A DNA stretch of 64,000 nucleotides from Maribacter sp. 1_MG-2023. GTDB taxonomy: Bacteria; Bacteroidota; Bacteroidia; Flavobacteriales; Flavobacteriaceae. A model generated the notes under the pieces. That model did no database searches. It worked only from the letters and a program-made list of their open reading frames with translations, and was not told the origin of the DNA. A program made the position numbers and the translations under genes. The stretch is from NCBI RefSeq assembly GCF_030547005.1, contig NZ_JAUOPN010000001.1, forward strand, positions 186,001 to 250,000, written 5' to 3'. Of this stretch, positions 40,395-49,625 are shown one piece after another. Each line of letters begins with the position of its first letter. Position 1 is the stretch's first letter.

Positions 40395-41657
40395 TTAGTT
40401 TCTTCTACCGCCGCTACTTCTCGATGAACCGGATGATCTTGATGATGATCCGCTACTCGAACTTCTAGAGCTACCGCCAGAGCTTCTGTAAGAACTGCCA
40501 CTAGAACTACTTCTTCCAGAATTATAGTTACTGCCACTAGAACTACTTCTTCTAGAGCTGTTGCCAGAACTACGGTAAGATCTGCTATTAGATCCACTTG
40601 AGCTTCTGCCTGAAGAGTAACTTCTTGAACTGCTGCCAGAATTTCTATAGGTAGAAGTTCTTGGCACGGCAACCCTGCTGCTAGACCTAGCGGTACTAGA
40701 ACTTCTAGGGCTGTTACTATATCTGCTGCTGTAGTTTCTAGAAGAACTGCTGCTATACCTTGGTGTTGCTCTAGTGCTTCTACTTGTTCTATAAGCTCTA
40801 TTCTGATCAACGCCAACCGATCTTCTTGCCGATGTATTACCTGAATAGGTTCTTGAACTACGGGTGTTTGCAGAACTTCTAGCTGTAGTTGCTCTGCCGG
40901 TAGTAGTTCTATATCTAGAAGAATTACCTCTAGTATTCACATTTGAACGACCTCTTGCTGCTGTTGAAGAAAGACCATTGTTATTCGAATTTGTTCTGGT
41001 GTAATTTCCTCTTCTTGAATTATTTAAAGAATATCTTCGGTTTGGGTAGTAGTGTTTTCCATAACCATAACCATAACCATAACCGTAGCCATAACGAGGG
41101 TACTGCCATCCGAATCCAATACCTACAAAGCCAACGTATCCAAATCCGTAACCTGGGTACCCCCAACGGTTCCATCCATAATAACCTCCGTAGCCCCAGT
41201 TGTTCCATCCGTAAAAACCTCCATAGCCCCAGTTATTCCATCCGTTATTGTGCACATAAATACTTACATCAGCATTATTGTTTCCCCAGCTACCATAACC
41301 TTCGTAATCATTTGCAGTGGCGTAATAATCTGTTAATTGATCTTCTGTAACTTCTTGATTTAAATCATTACTAGAGTAAGAATCTACATCTGTAAAAATT
41401 TCTTCATCTAATATTTCTTCATATTGGTTTGCTTTTTCGCCAAAATAGTTCGAATAAGTATTCGTTTCAGGATTATTCTGCGTGTAGCTTCTTTGCTCAG
41501 GCCTTCGTTCAACCGTTGTCGAAGTATCATCGGAATAAATACCATCATTATCATAGTAAGATGATTGTTGGTATGAACCGCATGAAGTCGCAAAAACAGC
41601 TAAGGTAACCAACATTGTTATGTTTCGAAGTTTGTTGTGGGGTATAGAATATATCAT
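40395..41657 (-). CDS. Low-complexity Gly/Tyr/Trp- and Ser/Arg-rich lipoprotein
   Basis: A 420-residue protein of unknown function. A lipoprotein signal ends LAVFATSC (lipidated Cys 26); a Met at residue 15 could be an alternative start. Residues 27-135 are acidic and Asn/Tyr-rich. Residues about 136-200 are a Gly/Trp/Tyr/Asn repeat ([18 protein letters not shown], then a YG run). Residues about 205-420 are almost only Ser, Arg, Gly, Asn and Thr, with RSSSS-like strings. Such a highly basic, disordered tail could bind acidic polysaccharide, DNA or the envelope, but this is speculation. It is divergent from proS and close to the FadL-type gene. Confidence 0.65.
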   Translation of the reverse strand: MIYSIPHNKLRNITMLVTLAVFATSCGSYQQSSYYDNDGIYSDDTSTTVERRPEQRSYTQNNPETNTYSNYFGEKANQYEEILDEEIFTDVDSYSSNDLNQEVTEDQLTDYYATANDYEGYGSWGNNNADVSIYVHNNGWNNWGYGGFYGWNNWGYGGYYGWNRWGYPGYGFGYVGFVGIGFGWQYPRYGYGYGYGYGYGKHYYPNRRYSLNNSRRGNYTRTNSNNNGLSSTAARGRSNVNTRGNSSRYRTTTGRATTARSSANTRSSRTYSGNTSARRSVGVDQNRAYRTSRSTRATPRYSSSSSRNYSSRYSNSPRSSSTARSSSRVAVPRTSTYRNSGSSSRSYSSGRSSSGSNSRSYRSSGNSSRRSSSSGSNYNSGRSSSSGSSYRSSGGSSRSSSSGSSSRSSGSSRSSGGRRN

Positions 41658-41662
41658 CTGGT

Positions 41663-41670
41663 CAAAATTA
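41663..41670 (-). promoter_or_regulatory. -7 box for the Ser/Arg-rich lipoprotein gene
   Basis: On the minus strand TAATTTTG matches TAnnTTTG, six bases before the ATG at 41657. If active, the transcript would start at or near that ATG, making the internal Met 15 (41615) a possible true start. Confidence 0.35.
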
Positions 41671-41753
41671 TATTGTTGAACATATTAAAAATAACTAGTT
41701 TTACTCAATTATTATATTGTAATATTCACAAAATTTGTGCCAAAGTCCAGATA

Positions 41754-43229
41754 ATGAGTAAAAATTTAACGAAGAGAAGCGAGGATTATTCCAAATGGTA
41801 TAACGAATTAGTGGTTAAGGCTGATTTAGCCGAAAACTCTGGTGTAAGAGGTTGCATGGTTATAAAGCCTTATGGTTACGGTATTTGGGAGAAAATGCAA
41901 GCCGCTTTAGATAAGATGTTTAAGGAAACAGGTCATGAGAATGCCTATTTTCCGTTGTTTATACCGAAATCATATTTAAGTAAAGAGGCTAGTCATGTTG
42001 AAGGTTTTGCGAAAGAATGTGCTGTAGTAACACATTATAGGTTGAAAAATGCAGAAGATGGAAGCGGAATAATCGTTGATCCAGATGCTAAACTAGAGGA
42101 GGAGCTTATAGTTAGACCTACTTCTGAAACCATAATTTGGGACACTTATAAAAGATGGATACAATCTTATAGAGATTTACCATTACTTATTAATCAATGG
42201 GCGAATGTTGTTCGTTGGGAAATGCGTACGAGATTGTTCTTAAGAACGGCAGAGTTTTTATGGCAAGAAGGGCATACGGCGCATGCTACTGAAAAAGAAG
42301 CAATTGAAGAGGCAGAGCAAATGATGAATGTTTATGCCGATTTTGCAGAAAACTTTATGGCGGTACCTGTTATAAAAGGTACTAAAACTGAAAGCGAACG
42401 TTTTGCGGGTGCTATTGAGACGTATTGCATAGAAGCATTAATGCAAGATGGTAAGGCATTACAAGCGGGTACTTCTCACTTTTTAGGTCAGAATTTCGCA
42501 AAAGCTTTCGATGTTAAATTTGCAACTAAAGAAGGTAGTAAAGAATATGTTTGGGCTACCTCTTGGGGAGTTTCAACACGATTAATGGGGGCGTTGATCA
42601 TGACGCATAGTGATGATAACGGATTGGTAATCCCTCCGAAATTAGCACCTATACAAGTTGTTATTGTACCAATTTATAAAGGATTAGATCAGTTAGATCA
42701 AATTTCTGAGACCGTTAATCCTTTGGTAAAAGAATTAAGAGCAAAAGGTATTTCTGTAAAATTCGATAATAGAGATACTCATAAGCCTGGCTTTAAATTC
42801 AATGAGTATGAGTTACGCGGAGTACCGGTAAGGTTGGCAATAGGTCCAAGAGACCTTGAAAATGGCACTTATGAGTTGGCTAGAAGAGATACATTGAAAA
42901 AAGAAACTGTTTTGGCAACAGATGTTGTGGCTAAAATTGAGTTTTTGATGGAAGATATTCAGAAGAATATGTACCAAAAAGCACTTGATTATAGAACTAA
43001 TCACATTACAGAGGTAAATTCTTATGATGAATTTAAAAAAGTTTTAAAAGAAAAAGGTGGATTTATTTCTGCTCATTGGGACGGTAGTAAAGAAACTGAA
43101 GAACGTGTTAAAAACGAGACGAAGGCAACTATACGTTGCATTCCCATAGATGCAAAAGAAGAGGAAGGTACTTGTATGGTAACGGGTAAACCGTCTAATA
43201 AAAGGGTGTTATTTGCGAAAGCTTATTAA
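41754..43229 (+). CDS. proS: Prolyl-tRNA synthetase
   Basis: A 491-residue class II aminoacyl-tRNA synthetase of the eukaryote/archaeal-like short type. Start chosen at 41754 ([20 protein letters not shown]), which is the conserved beginning; the upstream open frame is not conserved. Class II motifs: [19 protein letters not shown] region, motif 2 [34 protein letters not shown], and motif 3 [20 protein letters not shown]. The anticodon-binding domain follows (VPIYKG), and a C-terminal zinc-related segment ends LFAKAY. A palindrome CACAAAATTTGTG lies about 15 bases before the start. Cytoplasmic. Confidence 0.95.
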   Translation: MSKNLTKRSEDYSKWYNELVVKADLAENSGVRGCMVIKPYGYGIWEKMQAALDKMFKETGHENAYFPLFIPKSYLSKEASHVEGFAKECAVVTHYRLKNAEDGSGIIVDPDAKLEEELIVRPTSETIIWDTYKRWIQSYRDLPLLINQWANVVRWEMRTRLFLRTAEFLWQEGHTAHATEKEAIEEAEQMMNVYADFAENFMAVPVIKGTKTESERFAGAIETYCIEALMQDGKALQAGTSHFLGQNFAKAFDVKFATKEGSKEYVWATSWGVSTRLMGALIMTHSDDNGLVIPPKLAPIQVVIVPIYKGLDQLDQISETVNPLVKELRAKGISVKFDNRDTHKPGFKFNEYELRGVPVRLAIGPRDLENGTYELARRDTLKKETVLATDVVAKIEFLMEDIQKNMYQKALDYRTNHITEVNSYDEFKKVLKEKGGFISAHWDGSKETEERVKNETKATIRCIPIDAKEEEGTCMVTGKPSNKRVLFAKAY

Positions 43230-43254
43230 TTTTTTCAAAAAATAATAAGCAGGT

Positions 43255-43285
43255 GTTGTGATAGTAAAAAATATTTGTATTTTTG
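43255..43285 (+). promoter_or_regulatory. Promoter of the tRNA-Glu genes
   Basis: -33 GTTG (43255-43258), 19 bases, -7 TATTTTTG (43278-43285). Transcription should begin about seven bases later, about 16 bases before the first tRNA. Confidence 0.65.
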
Positions 43286-43307
43286 CATCCGCAATTGCGC
43301 AAAGTAT

Positions 43308-43379
43308 GGTCCGTTCGTCTAGGGGTTAGGACGCCAGGTTTTCATCCTGGTAACAGGGGTTCGATTCCCCTACGGACTA
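43308..43379 (+). tRNA. tRNA-Glu (anticodon TTC), copy 1
   Basis: A 72-base cloverleaf: acceptor GGTCCGT pairs with ACGGACT (one G-U), D-arm with TCTAGGGGTTAGGA, anticodon arm CCAGG-TTTTCAT-CCTGG with anticodon TTC, T-arm CAGGGGTTCGATTCCCCTA-type with GTTCGATTC. CCA is not encoded. Confidence 0.96.
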
Positions 43380-43420
43380 CTAATTAAACCGTTGGATGTA
43401 TTTCCAAGTATTGATATAAT

Positions 43421-43492
43421 GGTCCGTTCGTCTAGGGGTTAGGACGCCAGGTTTTCATCCTGGTAACAGGGGTTCGATTCCCCTACGGACTA
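43421..43492 (+). tRNA. tRNA-Glu (anticodon TTC), copy 2
   Basis: Identical to copy 1 over all 72 bases, separated by 41 bases. It is downstream of the same promoter, so both are probably processed from one precursor, possibly extending into rpsT. Confidence 0.96.
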
Positions 43493-43540
43493 CAAAAATT
43501 GAATGGATGAGAATCCGAAGAAATTATAATAAATTATAAA

Positions 43541-43792
43541 ATGGCAAATCACAAGTCGGCATTAAAGAGAATCAGAAGAAACGAAGCAGTTCGTTTACGA
43601 AACAGATATCAGCATAAAACTACGCGTAACGCTATAAAAAGATTGCGTTCAGAAGAAACTAAGAAAGATGCAGAGGCTCTTTTCCCAAGTGTTGTTAGTA
43701 TGATCGATCGTTTAGCAAAACGTAATATTATACATGATAATAAAGCTGCCAACTTAAAGAGTAAGTTAGCTAAGCATGTAGCTGCACTATAA
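43541..43792 (+). CDS. rpsT: 30S ribosomal protein S20
   Basis: An 83-residue basic protein that binds 16S rRNA. Start MANHKSALKRIRRNEAVRLR and RNRYQHKTTRNAIKRLRSEE are conserved. The C-terminus ends with KLAKHVAAL. It is 48 bases after the second tRNA-Glu. A strong terminator follows, so it can be considered the end of the tRNA-rpsT unit. Confidence 0.95.
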   Translation: MANHKSALKRIRRNEAVRLRNRYQHKTTRNAIKRLRSEETKKDAEALFPSVVSMIDRLAKRNIIHDNKAANLKSKLAKHVAAL

Positions 43793-43814
43793 TTTAGCTT
43801 TAAAGTAAAAATTT

Positions 43815-43847
43815 AGAGCCTTCCTTTAATTAGGAAGGCTTTTTTTG
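43815..43847 (+). terminator. Terminator after rpsT
   Basis: Stem AGCCTTCCT / AGGAAGGCT with TTAATT loop and a T run. Confidence 0.88.
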
Positions 43848-44026
43848 TTTGCCAATTTTTTAATAATGACAAAGAATAGAGATTCGAAATCGTGCTAGGT
43901 AAGGGTCACTAGTAATTATGCAGATTTACAAAACTACTTTACTGAATTGAGTATTTGGCTGTTTTGTATTCTCAAAAACAAGCAAAATCTTCGTGTAAAG
44001 AATGATTAGTTAGCATTTCTGAATTT

Positions 44027-44710
44027 TTATCTAAAAGCAAGTCTTCTACCTTTTAAAAATCCTAGGATTAATAAAGCGTACATGATAACTATAAGTGCTC
44101 TTAAAAAGGAGCGCAAGCCGTATGCTTCCCAAATTTGGTAGTCAGTGTAACCTATAATGTATATGATGGGGAATATGGAGTAAAATGTCACTAATGAAAT
44201 GCTTACCCAAAACATTAAATTGTGCGGTTGTATTAAATTATGGCTCTTTTCTTTTTTGTCTTTAAAGTACAGAGCAACACAAAACACCAAAATGTAAGAT
44301 CCAATACCTAGCGCATAATAAAGATTTGTGTCTAAAGGGTTTTGAAATTGTGCGCTAATAACGTAGCCGGTTAGCATTATAAAAGTTCCGTATGTTATCC
44401 ACTTTTTATACTTAACATTTGATATGAGCTTCCGGTAAACGTAATAAAAAAAGCAAAAGAAGATAATAGCGTATATATTGTAAATAACATCATTATAATT
44501 GCTAAATTTCATTTCGTTGAAGAACGATATTTCATCATAAGTTCTAACCAGATAACCCAGTATTTCATTGAGTAGGGTGTAGGTGATTATCATAGGAAAG
44601 TACTTTAGCGCTGTGTCGTAATATTTACGGTAAGTCGCTAGCGAGACAAACAGGGTCAACGCATATACTAGCATAAAATAGTTCTCCTGAACAAAAGTCC
44701 AAATTTTCAT
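44027..44710 (-). CDS. Membrane protein with about seven TM segments
   Basis: A 227-residue inner-membrane protein of unknown family. Hydrophobic segments occur near residues 10-28, 37-55, 78-96, 108-124, 133-150, 167-187 and 203-220, with a basic tail (KGRRLAFR). No enzyme motif. It starts ten bases after the preceding lipoprotein gene ends, so the two are an operon; whether they form a complex is not known. The 7TM layout recalls 7TMR-like sensors, but there is no soluble domain. Not assigned. Confidence 0.55.
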   Translation of the reverse strand: MKIWTFVQENYFMLVYALTLFVSLATYRKYYDTALKYFPMIITYTLLNEILGYLVRTYDEISFFNEMKFSNYNDVIYNIYAIIFFCFFYYVYRKLISNVKYKKWITYGTFIMLTGYVISAQFQNPLDTNLYYALGIGSYILVFCVALYFKDKKEKSHNLIQPHNLMFWVSISLVTFYSIFPIIYIIGYTDYQIWEAYGLRSFLRALIVIMYALLILGFLKGRRLAFR

Positions 44711-44720
44711 GAATTATGGA

Positions 44721-45398
44721 TTAAAAATCAGTTTTTGGAGGCGGACCACCTTGACCGAAATTAAAAGCAAGACTTTTACTGCCTTGTAAGCTAGAGTTTA
44801 AAGTGAAAGTAGGAGCGAAACTTGCATGGGCGTTTTCTTTTTTATTTAGGTGATTTCCTAAACCGTCTTTCGTATTGGCTTTCCGATCCTTTATTAGTTC
44901 AGCTTTACCATTTTCACCAATGAAAAAGCCATAATTAATACCGCCATCATCTAGTGTAGGTACCATGAATATGCTGTTCTGTCGTTTGTGTATAACCGGC
45001 TTTCCGTTTGAAAAATTTTCTTCGTTGGGGTAGTTGGCAAAATACAATCTTAGCTTGGTGATCTTTTTAACACCAGCTGCAGCTGCCTCTTGATCCAAAT
45101 AAGCCATATATTGTTTGAGTGTTTCATAATCAAAATCTACGAAACGAGAAGCTTCGAATTTTTCTTCTGACGGTCTTTTTTGGTTTTCGTAATCTTCAAT
45201 AATTTGTACCCTATTTTGCGAGTAGTTGTCATAAATAGCATCTGCCTGTTTTAATGAAATGATGTGGTCTGGAGCTTTGACTATTTTTGACTCAATAATT
45301 TCATCTTTCTTTTTTTTCTGCTGTTGATTACAGCCAATTATAGATGAAATCAGAATTAGGCATAAAATTTTACTGATGATAGTAGTCGGTCTTTTCAT
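44721..45398 (-). CDS. Lipoprotein of unknown function, operon with a membrane protein
   Basis: A 225-residue lipoprotein. The signal peptide ends LISSIIGC (lipidated Cys 23) followed by a Lys/Gln-rich stretch (NQQQKKKKDE). The mature domain shows KQADAIYDNYSQNRVQIIED and RFVDFDYETLKQYMAYLDQE (about 75-130), then a strand region with KLRLYFANYPNEEN and HKRQNSIFMVPT. It ends GQGGPPPKTDF. I recognise no named domain. The gene is upstream of the 7TM gene at ten bases' distance. Confidence 0.55.
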   Translation of the reverse strand: MKRPTTIISKILCLILISSIIGCNQQQKKKKDEIIESKIVKAPDHIISLKQADAIYDNYSQNRVQIIEDYENQKRPSEEKFEASRFVDFDYETLKQYMAYLDQEAAAAGVKKITKLRLYFANYPNEENFSNGKPVIHKRQNSIFMVPTLDDGGINYGFFIGENGKAELIKDRKANTKDGLGNHLNKKENAHASFAPTFTLNSSLQGSKSLAFNFGQGGPPPKTDF

Positions 45399-45530
45399 TT
45401 TCTAAGAATTAAATTAGTAATACGATAATTGGTAAAAGACTGGGGGGAGAGTTCTTTTGTTATATGCTAAAGATATTAAAAAGAATAACAGTGGTCTAGT
45501 TTTATGAAATGCCAGAGCTTATGGAATAAA

Positions 45531-45563
45531 AAAATCCCGATTTCTATATGAAATCGGGATTTT
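45531..45563 (-). terminator. Terminator after rho
   Basis: Arms AAAATCCCGATTT / AAATCGGGATTTT with a seven-base loop and flanking A/T runs, 21 bases after the rho stop. Confidence 0.88.
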
Positions 45564-45584
45564 AAAATATATGTTAGAATTGTT

Positions 45585-47231
45585 CTACTGATTCATAGTC
45601 ATTAAGAACTCTTCGTTGTTTTTAGTTTGTTTAAAGCGTTGTTCAATAAATTCCATCGCTTCTACTGGGTTCATGTCTGCAAGATACTTACGCATGATCC
45701 ACATACGTTGTAGTGTCGCTTCATCTAATAACATGTCATCTCTTCGTGTACTAGAAGATGTAAGGTCAATAGCAGGGAAGATTCTTCTGTTTGCAATCTT
45801 GCGATCCAATTGAAGTTCCATGTTACCGGTACCTTTGAATTCTTCAAAGATAACCTCGTCCATTTTAGAACCAGTTTCTGTTAATGCAGTAGCAATTATG
45901 GTAAGAGATCCACCATTTTCAATATTTCTTGCAGCACCAAAGAATCTTTTAGGCTTATGTAATGCGTTGGCGTCAACACCACCACTTAAAACTTTACCAG
46001 ATGCTGGTTGCACAGTGTTGTATGCTCTTGCCAAACGTGTAATTGAATCTAAAAGAATTACAACATCATGACCACATTCTACCAAACGCTTAGCTTTTTC
46101 TAAAACGATATTGGCTACACGTACGTGCTCTGTTGGTTCTTTGTCAAAAGTTGAAGCTACAACCTCGCCACGAACATTACGTTGCATATCGGTAACCTCT
46201 TCTGGTCGTTCATCAATTAATAATATAATTTGATAAACCTCTGGGTGATTTGCAGCAATACCATTAGCGATATCTTTTAAAAGCATGGTTTTACCAGACT
46301 TTGGTTGAGATACAATCATACCTCTTTGTCCCTTTCCGATAGGAGAGAACAAATCAATAATACGAGTAGATATTGTGCTTTGGCGTTCTGCCAAATTAAA
46401 TTTTTCTTGTGGGAATAACGGAGTCAAATGCTCGAATGACACACGGTCTCGAACTATTTGTGGGTCTATACCGTTAATTTTATTCACCTTTATAAGAGGA
46501 AAATACTTTTCTCCTTCTTTAGGTGGTCTTACGTTACCTAATACGGTATCTCCAGTTTTTAACCCGAAAAGACGTATTTGCGATTGAGAAACATAAATAT
46601 CATCAGGTGATGATAAGTAGTTGTAATCAGAAGAACGTAAAAACCCGTATCCATCTTGCATGATGTCTAAAACTCCTTCACTATCTATGATAGAGTCAAA
46701 CTCATACTCAGGTTCTTTGTACCTATTCTTTAGATCCTTGTCAAAATTACTTTTGTCGTGAGTCGGTCTCGGATTAGGCTTATTTTTATGATTGTTATTC
46801 TGAGGCGAATTCTTTTTATTAGGCTGGTTTGCAGCTTTTGGTCTAGGTCTTGGTCTTTTTTGCTCAACAGGTGTCTTAGAGTCACTTTCTTGAGTGTTTT
46901 CTGTTTTAGTTACATTAACCTTAGCTGGTGCAACCTTTTCTTCTGCCACTTTTTCAGGAGCATTAGTTTCTTTGTTCGTATTTTTTTCAACACGAGGTCT
47001 AGGTCTTGGCTTTGGCTTCGGTTTTGGTTTTACTTCTGCCGGCTTGCTAACTTCTTCAGTTGCGGCAGGAGCTATTGCTGCGGCAACCTTTGGATTAGCG
47101 GCTTGTAAGTCCAAAATCTGATAAACTAAATCTAGTTTTTTTAAGGTCTTGAATTTAGGAACCTTAAGTCCTTTCGCAATTTCCTGTAATTCAGGTAGCT
47201 TTTTTGATTTTAAATCTGAAATCTCAAACAT
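45585..47231 (-). CDS. rho: Transcription termination factor Rho with a disordered N-terminal insert
   Basis: A 548-residue hexameric RNA helicase that ends transcription. Residues 1-40 form the Rho N-terminal helical domain ([19 protein letters not shown]). Residues about 60-180 are a long disordered insert rich in Pro, Lys, Arg, Asn and Glu ([29 protein letters not shown]). The S1-like RNA-binding domain follows ([20 protein letters not shown]), then the ATPase with QPKSGKT (Walker A), [25 protein letters not shown]. Such inserts are typical of Bacteroidota Rho. Single gene ending in a terminator. Confidence 0.95.
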   Translation of the reverse strand: MFEISDLKSKKLPELQEIAKGLKVPKFKTLKKLDLVYQILDLQAANPKVAAAIAPAATEEVSKPAEVKPKPKPKPRPRPRVEKNTNKETNAPEKVAEEKVAPAKVNVTKTENTQESDSKTPVEQKRPRPRPKAANQPNKKNSPQNNNHKNKPNPRPTHDKSNFDKDLKNRYKEPEYEFDSIIDSEGVLDIMQDGYGFLRSSDYNYLSSPDDIYVSQSQIRLFGLKTGDTVLGNVRPPKEGEKYFPLIKVNKINGIDPQIVRDRVSFEHLTPLFPQEKFNLAERQSTISTRIIDLFSPIGKGQRGMIVSQPKSGKTMLLKDIANGIAANHPEVYQIILLIDERPEEVTDMQRNVRGEVVASTFDKEPTEHVRVANIVLEKAKRLVECGHDVVILLDSITRLARAYNTVQPASGKVLSGGVDANALHKPKRFFGAARNIENGGSLTIIATALTETGSKMDEVIFEEFKGTGNMELQLDRKIANRRIFPAIDLTSSSTRRDDMLLDEATLQRMWIMRKYLADMNPVEAMEFIEQRFKQTKNNEEFLMTMNQ

Positions 47232-47395
47232 TAAGTAGTAGAATAAATTATAAGAGTTTGTATTGTAAGAAGTAAATATTTTATTTGGATAATCTAAAGG
47301 AGATAATTTCCTTACTGGTAGGTGTTATGACGTGATAACGTAGCAATATTACAAATTATTTTGAATAAAAGGGTTATATTTTTTGAAAAGACATG

Positions 47396-47403
47396 TATTT
47401 TTG
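47396..47403 (+). promoter_or_regulatory. -7 box upstream of the DUF4293 gene
   Basis: TATTTTTG (TAnnTTTG) 24 bases before the ATG. The -33 position is only weakly matched (GTTA). Confidence 0.4.
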
Positions 47404-47426
47404 CAGTGTAAAGTGGTAATTGATTT

Positions 47427-47837
47427 ATGATTCAAAGAATACAAAGCCTTTATTTGATAGTTGTAGCAATACTTACGGGTATTCTACCGTTCTTCTTTAA
47501 CCTATGGATACATATTGATGGTACTGAAGTATTTGCAAATAATGAAATGCTTATTTCTATTGCCTTTTATGCAAGTACCGTTCTGGCAATATGGGCTATG
47601 GTACAATTTAAAAATAGAAAATCTCAGTTTGTTATTAACAGGCTGAACTTGATATTGAATGTTTTTTTATTAGGATTTTTCGTTTACCGATCACTAAACT
47701 TATCCGGAGAGACTTTGGTCTCAGAGAAGGGTATTGGGATGCTGATTCCAGTATTTTCTATCATTTTTTTGGTTCTTGCTAACAAGGCTATAAAAAAGGA
47801 TGAAGATCTTGTAAAATCTGTTGATCGCTTGCGTTAA
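47427..47837 (+). CDS. DUF4293 family membrane protein
   Basis: A 136-residue inner-membrane protein with four TM segments (about 8-25, 42-60, 70-90, 105-122). The start MIQRIQSLYLIVVAILTGIL is typical of DUF4293, a Bacteroidota family that is consistently next to rho. Biochemical role unknown. It is divergent from rho across a 195-base spacer and ends in a terminator, so it is transcribed alone. Confidence 0.85.
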   Translation: MIQRIQSLYLIVVAILTGILPFFFNLWIHIDGTEVFANNEMLISIAFYASTVLAIWAMVQFKNRKSQFVINRLNLILNVFLLGFFVYRSLNLSGETLVSEKGIGMLIPVFSIIFLVLANKAIKKDEDLVKSVDRLR

Positions 47838-47866
47838 ACCTATAATCTTAGTAGTATTAGTGCGTT

Positions 47867-47896
47867 AAAACCCGGGGTAGTTTCCGGGTTTTTTTA
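47867..47896 (+). terminator. Terminator after the DUF4293 gene
   Basis: Stem AAAACCCGG / CCGGGTTTT-type with a GGTAGTTT loop and a T run. Confidence 0.8.
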
Positions 47897-48103
47897 TGTA
47901 TTTACTTTTCTAAATATAAAGAACTCCTTTCTTTAAATATCACAGAAACATCGCAGTTTTTCTAACTGTTATGATAAACTGTTTATGTTTTCTTGAATTC
48001 TTCGTGATACCAGGTTTCTATGTTTGTCCCAAGAAACAGAAAGGTTAACGATAGTCGTTGATTATCCTGTTTTAAACAAAAACAATTTTAAAAATTTACG
48101 ATT

Positions 48104-48601
48104 ATGAAAAACAGAAAATTTACTCTTGTATTATTAGCTAGTGCCATGACAACTTTTTTTATTAGTTGCTCAGATGATGATGCAGAAGTAGTAACAGTAA
48201 CTGAAACGGTAGTGGAAACAGAGACTGTTGAAGTAGATTCTTCTTTGCCAGTAGGTGATTTGATGGTAACCTTAAGTGGTAATCTAGTTGCTGAGAGCGG
48301 TACACCAACACAAGGTTTAGTTGAAGTAGGTGTCGATGCCGATGAGGCTAATTTTGTTCGTTTCGCAGATGATTTTACTACTGAATTAGGTACAGGTACA
48401 GTAGGTATCTTTTTATCTACATCAGAAATTTTTACCCCGGATCCTGCTAATGAAAATCCAGATTTAATGTTGATAGGTAATGTAGTTGATAATGGTGAGA
48501 TGTTGATAAAACTAAGTGCTACACCAGATGCTAAATACACACATATTATTCTTTGGTGTGCAACTGCTAATATACCGTTTGGTAATGTTGCGTTGAACTA
48601 A
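48104..48601 (+). CDS. DM13-type lipoprotein
   Basis: A 165-residue lipoprotein. The signal peptide ends FFISC (lipidated Cys 22) followed by an acidic, repetitive spacer rich in Asp, Val, Thr and Glu (about 23-50). The remaining 110 residues look like a DM13 domain: TVGIFLSTSE, PDLMLIGNVVDNGEMLIKL, and the closing IILWCATANIPFGNVAL, where the W-C and FG pattern is the DM13 signature. DM13 proteins have been proposed to act in redox or haem-like electron transfer because of the conserved Cys. A barrel gene follows in the same direction. Confidence 0.65.
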   Translation: MKNRKFTLVLLASAMTTFFISCSDDDAEVVTVTETVVETETVEVDSSLPVGDLMVTLSGNLVAESGTPTQGLVEVGVDADEANFVRFADDFTTELGTGTVGIFLSTSEIFTPDPANENPDLMLIGNVVDNGEMLIKLSATPDAKYTHIILWCATANIPFGNVALN

Positions 48602-48614
48602 TATAATTTTTTAC

Positions 48615-48672
48615 TGCCTTTGGGAATAGAGACACATGATTCTGTTTTTCTATGTCTCCCAAAGGCTTTTTT
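48615..48672 (+). terminator. Terminator between the DM13 lipoprotein and the barrel gene
   Basis: Outer arms GCCTTTGGGA / TCCCAAAGGC enclose a smaller AGACA/TGTCT pair, with a T run. It separates the two genes but could allow read-through. Confidence 0.75.
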
Positions 48673-48720
48673 ATTGGAAACTGATTCTTCTCTTTTCCTA
48701 TAACTTAATAAGACAGAATT

Positions 48721-49581
48721 ATGAAAAAATTAAAACGCATCATATTTGTATGTTGTTGCTTTTTCACTTTTTATGCTCAGGCACAAAGTGGATGGACTAG
48801 AGAGGCTAAAGGATTTTATCTGCAAGCATCGGCGGCACATTTCTTTTCAAATAATTATTATACTACAGAAGGTATATTGGCTGATCAAGGAAGTACTTTT
48901 AACACGAGTGCTCTATTAATTTATGGTGAATATGGTATTTCTGATAGATTTACGGCGATTGTAGATTTGCCATTAGTCCGTTTAAACAGTTTTAGTACAA
49001 CCGAAACTGTTGGCGGTGTAGGTAATATTCAATTAGCGGTAAAGTATAATCTTTTAAAAAGCTTCCCATTATCATTGCAAGTAGCATTAGATATACCTAC
49101 TAATGATGGTAGTAATTTTGCACAATCGAATAACGCTAATGCTTTTGGTGAATTTGATGAAATAAATCTACCGGTTTCTGATGGCGAGTTTAATGTGTGG
49201 ACAACCCTTGCGGCTTCACATGGCTTTAAGAATGGTAAAACCTATGCTTCTGCTTTCTCAAGTGTTAATTTTAGAACAGAAGATTTTAGTAATCAATTTC
49301 AGGCAGGCGTAGAGCTAGGTCATTTGTTTTTTGACAAACTGTATCTAATCGGTAAACTTAAAATTCAAGAAAGATTATCTTCAGAAAATAATGTGCAAAG
49401 TGGATCTTTCCTATTCGGCGAGGGTACAATTTTTACTAACTATGGTATCACTTCTATGTATAAGGTAACGGATCATTTTAATGTGGTCGCCCAATATTCT
49501 GATTATGCCGGTTTTTTAGTTGAGCGCAAGAATATTTACGATGGCGGTACATTTTCTTTAGGCGTTTCGTTCGAATATTAA
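48721..49581 (+). CDS. Outer-membrane beta-barrel protein
   Basis: A 286-residue protein with a signal peptide cut near AQAQ (residue 21). The mature part is made of alternating amphipathic strands (such as RFTAIVDLPLVRLNSF and NIQLAVKYNLLKSFPLSLQVALDIP) and ends with GTFSLGVSFEY, an aromatic C-terminus expected of an outer-membrane barrel (about 12 strands). I recognise no named family; a transporter/porin of the phenol MetA-like pathway type is possible. It follows the DM13 lipoprotein in the same direction, after a hairpin. Confidence 0.65.
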   Translation: MKKLKRIIFVCCCFFTFYAQAQSGWTREAKGFYLQASAAHFFSNNYYTTEGILADQGSTFNTSALLIYGEYGISDRFTAIVDLPLVRLNSFSTTETVGGVGNIQLAVKYNLLKSFPLSLQVALDIPTNDGSNFAQSNNANAFGEFDEINLPVSDGEFNVWTTLAASHGFKNGKTYASAFSSVNFRTEDFSNQFQAGVELGHLFFDKLYLIGKLKIQERLSSENNVQSGSFLFGEGTIFTNYGITSMYKVTDHFNVVAQYSDYAGFLVERKNIYDGGTFSLGVSFEY

Positions 49582-49625
49582 TTAGCTGAAATACAGGGTG
49601 TAGATATGTGAAAATGCCCTGTGCT

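Noticed and set aside
40373-40816. A 147-residue frame on the same strand inside the Ser/Arg-rich gene, rich in Ala, Leu, Val and Glu
   Set aside because: It is the frame-shifted reading of a repetitive Ser/Arg coding stretch; composition is explained by the codon repeats and the main frame has a proper lipoprotein start.
41637-41753. A 39-residue N-terminal extension of ProS
   Set aside because: It is not part of the conserved ProS sequence and overlaps the start of the divergent lipoprotein gene; the ATG at 41754 gives the family start.
46758-47121. Frames on the plus strand opposite the Rho insert, rich in Arg, Phe and Ser
   Set aside because: They are the antisense of the low-complexity Pro/Lys/Arg region of rho.
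48088-48540. A 150-residue minus-strand frame opposite the DM13 lipoprotein
   Set aside because: It mirrors the acidic repeat of the real gene, has a biased Ser/Thr/Val composition and no recognisable domain.
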